A DNA stretch of 23,559 bases from positions 1 to 23,559 of the forward strand of contig NZ_DATMFZ010000256.1 in the NCBI RefSeq assembly GCF_035556675.1, written 5' to 3'. The position numbers were made by a program, and so were the translations under genes. The DNA comes from Geminicoccus sp035556675. GTDB lineage: Bacteria; Pseudomonadota; Alphaproteobacteria; Geminicoccales; Geminicoccaceae. The notes beneath the pieces are model-generated. The model was given only the letters and a program-made list of their open reading frames with translations. It was not told the DNA's origin and did not search any database. Every line of letters starts with the position of its first letter. Positions within the stretch are counted from its first letter, which is position 1. Of this stretch, positions 21,573 to 23,559 are shown piece by piece.

Positions 21573-21596
21573 CGCAGGCAGCTTCACGAACCTGCG
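21573..21596 (-). other. Hairpin in the leader of the exported protein gene
   Basis: CGCAGG (21573-21578) and CCTGCG (21591-21596) can pair around a 12-base loop, 18 bases upstream of the start codon on the minus strand. It may form in the mRNA leader. No riboswitch class is recognised. Confidence 0.25.
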
Positions 21597-21628
21597 TCTC
21601 GCCCAATGGTCCTGTAGACTTAAGCGAG

Positions 21629-21653
21629 AACTTCTCCAAACGCCGCATGTTCC
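21629..21653 (-). promoter_or_regulatory. EcfG-like promoter box, proximal (GGAAC-N17-GTT)
   Basis: Read on the minus strand, GGAAC (21653-21649), 17 bases, then GTT (21631-21629). Alphaproteobacterial EcfG sigma factors use GGAAC-N16/17-CGTT; here the base before GTT is A, not C. It would start transcription about 70 bases before the exported protein's ATG. An inverted repeat GAGAA-C-TTCTC (21626-21636) overlaps the -10 part. Confidence 0.4.
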
Positions 21654-21666
21654 ATCGACGCGGCCG

Positions 21667-21691
21667 AACATCCTGGCCATCCGTCAGTTCC
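21667..21691 (-). promoter_or_regulatory. EcfG-like promoter box, distal (GGAAC-N17-GTT)
   Basis: A second box on the minus strand: GGAAC (21691-21687), 17 bases, GTT (21669-21667) followed by CGG. It lies 38 bases upstream of the proximal box, in the same gap and orientation. The base before GTT is T rather than the consensus C. Confidence 0.35.
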
Positions 21692-21706
21692 TGGACAGCA
21701 CCCATC

Positions 21707-22630
21707 TCACCCACCCGCGGCCTCGCGCAGGACCTTGGCGCTGTGTTCGAGCAGCTTGCGTTCCTGCGCGCTGAGATGGGGCGCCAGGGTCTGATGCACG
21801 CCACCGCGGCCGATGACCCGGGGCAGCGAAAGCGCGACCGGAGGCCCGAGGTGCGGCTCATCGATCACGGCCGAGACGGTGAGCACGGCCCGCTCGTTCC
21901 TGCCGATCGCCCCCACGATCCGCGCAATGCCACCGGCGATTCCGTACCAGGTCGCCGCTTTTCCCTGGATGATCCGGTAGGCGGCACGGCGAACGTCCTC
22001 GTCGATGGTCGCCTGGACCTCGGCAGTGAGCGGGCGGCCGATCTGCTCGGCATAGCGCAGCGCCGGCACGCCGCCCACCGCCGCCTGCGACCAGCACAAA
22101 ACCTCGCTGTCGCCGTGCTCGCCCAGCACATAGGCGTGCATCGAGGAAGGTGCGACGTCGAGATGGCCGGCGAGGCGGGCGCGGAACCGCGCCGTGTCCA
22201 GGATGGTGCCGGAGCCGATCACCCGTTCCGGCGGCAGGTTGGAAAGGCGCAGCGCCATGAGCGTCATGACATCGACGGGATTCGACGCCATGAGCAGCAG
22301 GCAGTCGGGCGCGGCGCGCAGCACTCTTGGGATGATGCCGCCGAGCACGGCGGCGTTGCGCTCGAGCAGGTGGAGGCGGGTCTCGCCCGGCTGCTGCGAG
22401 ACACCGGCACTCAGCACCACCACCTCACTGCCGCCCAGGTCTTCGTAGTCGCCCGCCCGCACCACCACATTGTGCGCGAACGGCGTGGCATGCAGCACAT
22501 CCTCCGCTTCGGCCACGGCACGCTCGGCGCGCGCATCCACCAGCACGATCTCCTGGGCGGCGCCCGTGAGCATGAGTGCGTTCGCGGTGGCCCCGCCCAC
22601 CATGCCCGCGCCGATGATGCCGACCTTCAT
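21707..22630 (-). CDS. ldh: L-lactate dehydrogenase
   Basis: A 307-aa NAD-dependent 2-hydroxyacid dehydrogenase of the LDH/MDH superfamily, converting pyruvate and L-lactate in the cytoplasm. The Rossmann motif GAGMVGGATAN is at 7-17, with D32 to bind the NAD ribose. The specificity loop reads AGVSQQPGETR (75-85): glutamine where malate dehydrogenases have arginine, which favours lactate/pyruvate. Substrate and catalytic residues fit: R85, N117 (MASNPVD), R148 (LDTARFR) and H172 (GEHGDSE). An ATG at 22630 follows a GGAGG site. The nearby GlgX suggests a glycogen/fermentation neighbourhood. A malate-type activity is unlikely but not excluded without assay. Confidence 0.92.
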   Translation of the reverse strand: MKVGIIGAGMVGGATANALMLTGAAQEIVLVDARAERAVAEAEDVLHATPFAHNVVVRAGDYEDLGGSEVVVLSAGVSQQPGETRLHLLERNAAVLGGIIPRVLRAAPDCLLLMASNPVDVMTLMALRLSNLPPERVIGSGTILDTARFRARLAGHLDVAPSSMHAYVLGEHGDSEVLCWSQAAVGGVPALRYAEQIGRPLTAEVQATIDEDVRRAAYRIIQGKAATWYGIAGGIARIVGAIGRNERAVLTVSAVIDEPHLGPPVALSLPRVIGRGGVHQTLAPHLSAQERKLLEHSAKVLREAAGG

Positions 22631-22667
22631 GGCTGCCTCCTGTGATCGGACCTGGTTCCTTCGTTGC

Positions 22668-22706
22668 GTGCCGGGCGTGCCGCAGGAAGCCTGCCCGATC
22701 CGGCAC
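22668..22706 (-). terminator. Nested hairpin between glgX and ldh
   Basis: GTGCCGG (22668-22674) pairs with CCGGCAC (22700-22706); inside the loop GCAGG-AAG-CCTGC (22682-22694) makes a second stem. On the minus strand it starts six bases after the glgX stop. No T-run follows, so it could end glgX transcripts with Rho or act as an mRNA 3'-end stabiliser upstream of ldh. Confidence 0.4.
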
Positions 22707-22712
22707 ACGGCT

Positions 22713-23559
22713 TCACGCCGTCGTCTCCGTTCCAGCCATCAGGGCCACCAGGGAATGTGCGGCGGCCTGGTAGTGCGCCTCCGGCACGGGCGGCGCGGCA
22801 TGCCATGGGACGATGTCCTCCGGCGACGGCAGCGAGGTGTCGATCCAGCGCCGCCAGGGCGGCTCCTCGCCCGGCCAGGGCAGCTCGAAGGTCAGCGGCT
22901 CCCAGTAGGCGTTGAGGATCACGTAGATCCTGAACCGTTCCTGGCGCAGCGCCGCTTCGAACGCCAGGCTGTGGGAATGGTCGCTCCAGTCGGGCTGCCC
23001 GGACTTCAGGCCATGCCAGGTCAGGCTGGCCTCGCGGATCATCCGGATCAGGCTCAGGCGCTGGCGCTCGTGCTCTGTGCTCCGCCGCAGCCGCCGGGCG
23101 TTGAGCAGGGCGACGAACCGGTGCAGATCGGCATGCTTCTCGACCAGGCGCCAGTCGAGCCAGCTGGTCTCGTTGTCCTGGCAGTACGCATTGTTGTTGC
23201 CGCCCTGGCTGCGGCGGACCTCGTCGCCCATCAGGATCATGGGCACGCCCACCGAGAGCAGGGTGGCGGCCAGGAAGTTCCTGATCTGCCGGTCGCGCAG
23301 CGCCTCAACGGCGGGATCGTCGGTCGGGCCCTCGGCCCCGCAGTTCCAGCTGCGGTTGTCGTCCGTTCCGTCGCGGTTGCCCTCGCCATTGGCCAGGTTG
23401 TGCTTGTGCTCGTAGGAGACCAGGTCGTTCAGGGTGAACCCGTCATGGCAGGTGACGAAGTTCACGCTCTGCTCGGGCTCGCGCTCCTCGTGGCCGAAGA
23501 TGTGCGGGCTGCCGACCAGCCGGTCCGCCACCTGGCGTACCGAGCCGGGCTCGGCACGG
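22713..23559 (-). CDS. glgX: Glycogen debranching enzyme GlgX, C-terminal part
   Basis: The C-terminal ~282 residues of a GH13 isoamylase-type debranching enzyme that cleaves alpha-1,6 branches in glycogen; the 5' part lies beyond the window. The frame is open to the edge and reads PGSVRQVADRLVGS, a normal internal GlgX sequence, so the GTG at 23531 is not a start. Visible motifs are VNFVTCHDGFTLNDLVSY (GH13 region IV with the substrate-contacting HD), NRSWNCGAEGPTDD, VGVPMILMGDE and GGNNNAYCQDNETSWLDW. The C-terminal beta domain includes RFRIYVILNAYWEPLTFELP. Roughly 40 percent of a typical ~700-residue GlgX is present. Confidence 0.93.
   Translation of the reverse strand, partial: RAEPGSVRQVADRLVGSPHIFGHEEREPEQSVNFVTCHDGFTLNDLVSYEHKHNLANGEGNRDGTDDNRSWNCGAEGPTDDPAVEALRDRQIRNFLAATLLSVGVPMILMGDEVRRSQGGNNNAYCQDNETSWLDWRLVEKHADLHRFVALLNARRLRRSTEHERQRLSLIRMIREASLTWHGLKSGQPDWSDHSHSLAFEAALRQERFRIYVILNAYWEPLTFELPWPGEEPPWRRWIDTSLPSPEDIVPWHAAPPVPEAHYQAAAHSLVALMAGTETTA

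Noticed and set aside
20954..22645. A 563-codon plus-strand frame over the exported protein and ldh genes.
   Set aside because: It is antisense to a clear lactate dehydrogenase and carries no domain.

Overview
The window is about 23.6 kb of very GC-rich DNA, almost fully packed with genes. The coding style (strong G/C bias at third positions, frequent GTG and TTG starts, ATGA/TGATG stop-start overlaps) and the gene set point to an alphaproteobacterium, possibly of the Rhodospirillales/Geminicoccales kind. That placement is an inference from gene content and base composition; no rRNA or other phylogenetic marker is present.

About 21 kb reads as one formate dehydrogenase island that also carries metal supply and cofactor synthesis. 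From the left: a tungstate ABC transporter on the minus strand (tupB-tupC-tupA, 168-2414). A 55-bp divergent control region separates it from a plus-strand run (2470-4989) encoding a ModE-type regulator with a binding-protein-like sensor, the sulfur carrier/chaperone FdhD, and MobA. Facing these on the minus strand (4971-9357) are three consecutive MoeA-related genes: a normal MoeA, a MoeA fused to a periplasmic-binding-protein-like domain, and a divergent MoeA-like protein that has lost the catalytic motif. A small TusA-family sulfur carrier follows on the plus strand (9413-9643), then a minus-strand multi-cluster ferredoxin (9660-11699).

From 11806 to 20557 everything is on the plus strand: a biotin/lipoate-ligase-like protein without recognisable catalytic residues, DUF6352, DUF3305 and DUF3306 proteins, a TorD-family chaperone, a 71-residue Tat-signal mini-protein, and the enzyme fdhA-fdhB-fdhC. 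FdhA carries a twin-arginine signal, one Fe-S cluster site and a catalytic cysteine (not selenocysteine). FdhB is a four-cluster ferredoxin and FdhC a cytochrome b-type membrane subunit. The expected product is a periplasm-facing, membrane-bound, probably tungsten-containing formate dehydrogenase that feeds electrons to the quinone pool. Tungstate comes in by TupABC, metal is inserted into molybdopterin by MoeA proteins, MobA makes the bis-MGD form, and FdhD (perhaps with the TusA-like protein) supplies the sulfido ligand.

The right end (20581-23559, all minus strand) leaves the island: a 64-residue one-helix membrane protein convergent with fdhC, an exported Ala/Pro-rich protein preceded by two GGAAC-N17-GTT boxes like those of the alphaproteobacterial stress sigma factor EcfG, an L-lactate dehydrogenase, and the C-terminal part of a glycogen debranching enzyme (GlgX) cut by the window edge.

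No mobile element, CRISPR array, tRNA or rRNA was seen. The least explained part is the set of accessory proteins: the MoeA-like pseudoenzyme, the MoeA-PBP fusion, the ligase-like pseudoenzyme, the ferredoxin and the DUF proteins. They are the best place to look for a new maturation or electron-transfer function.
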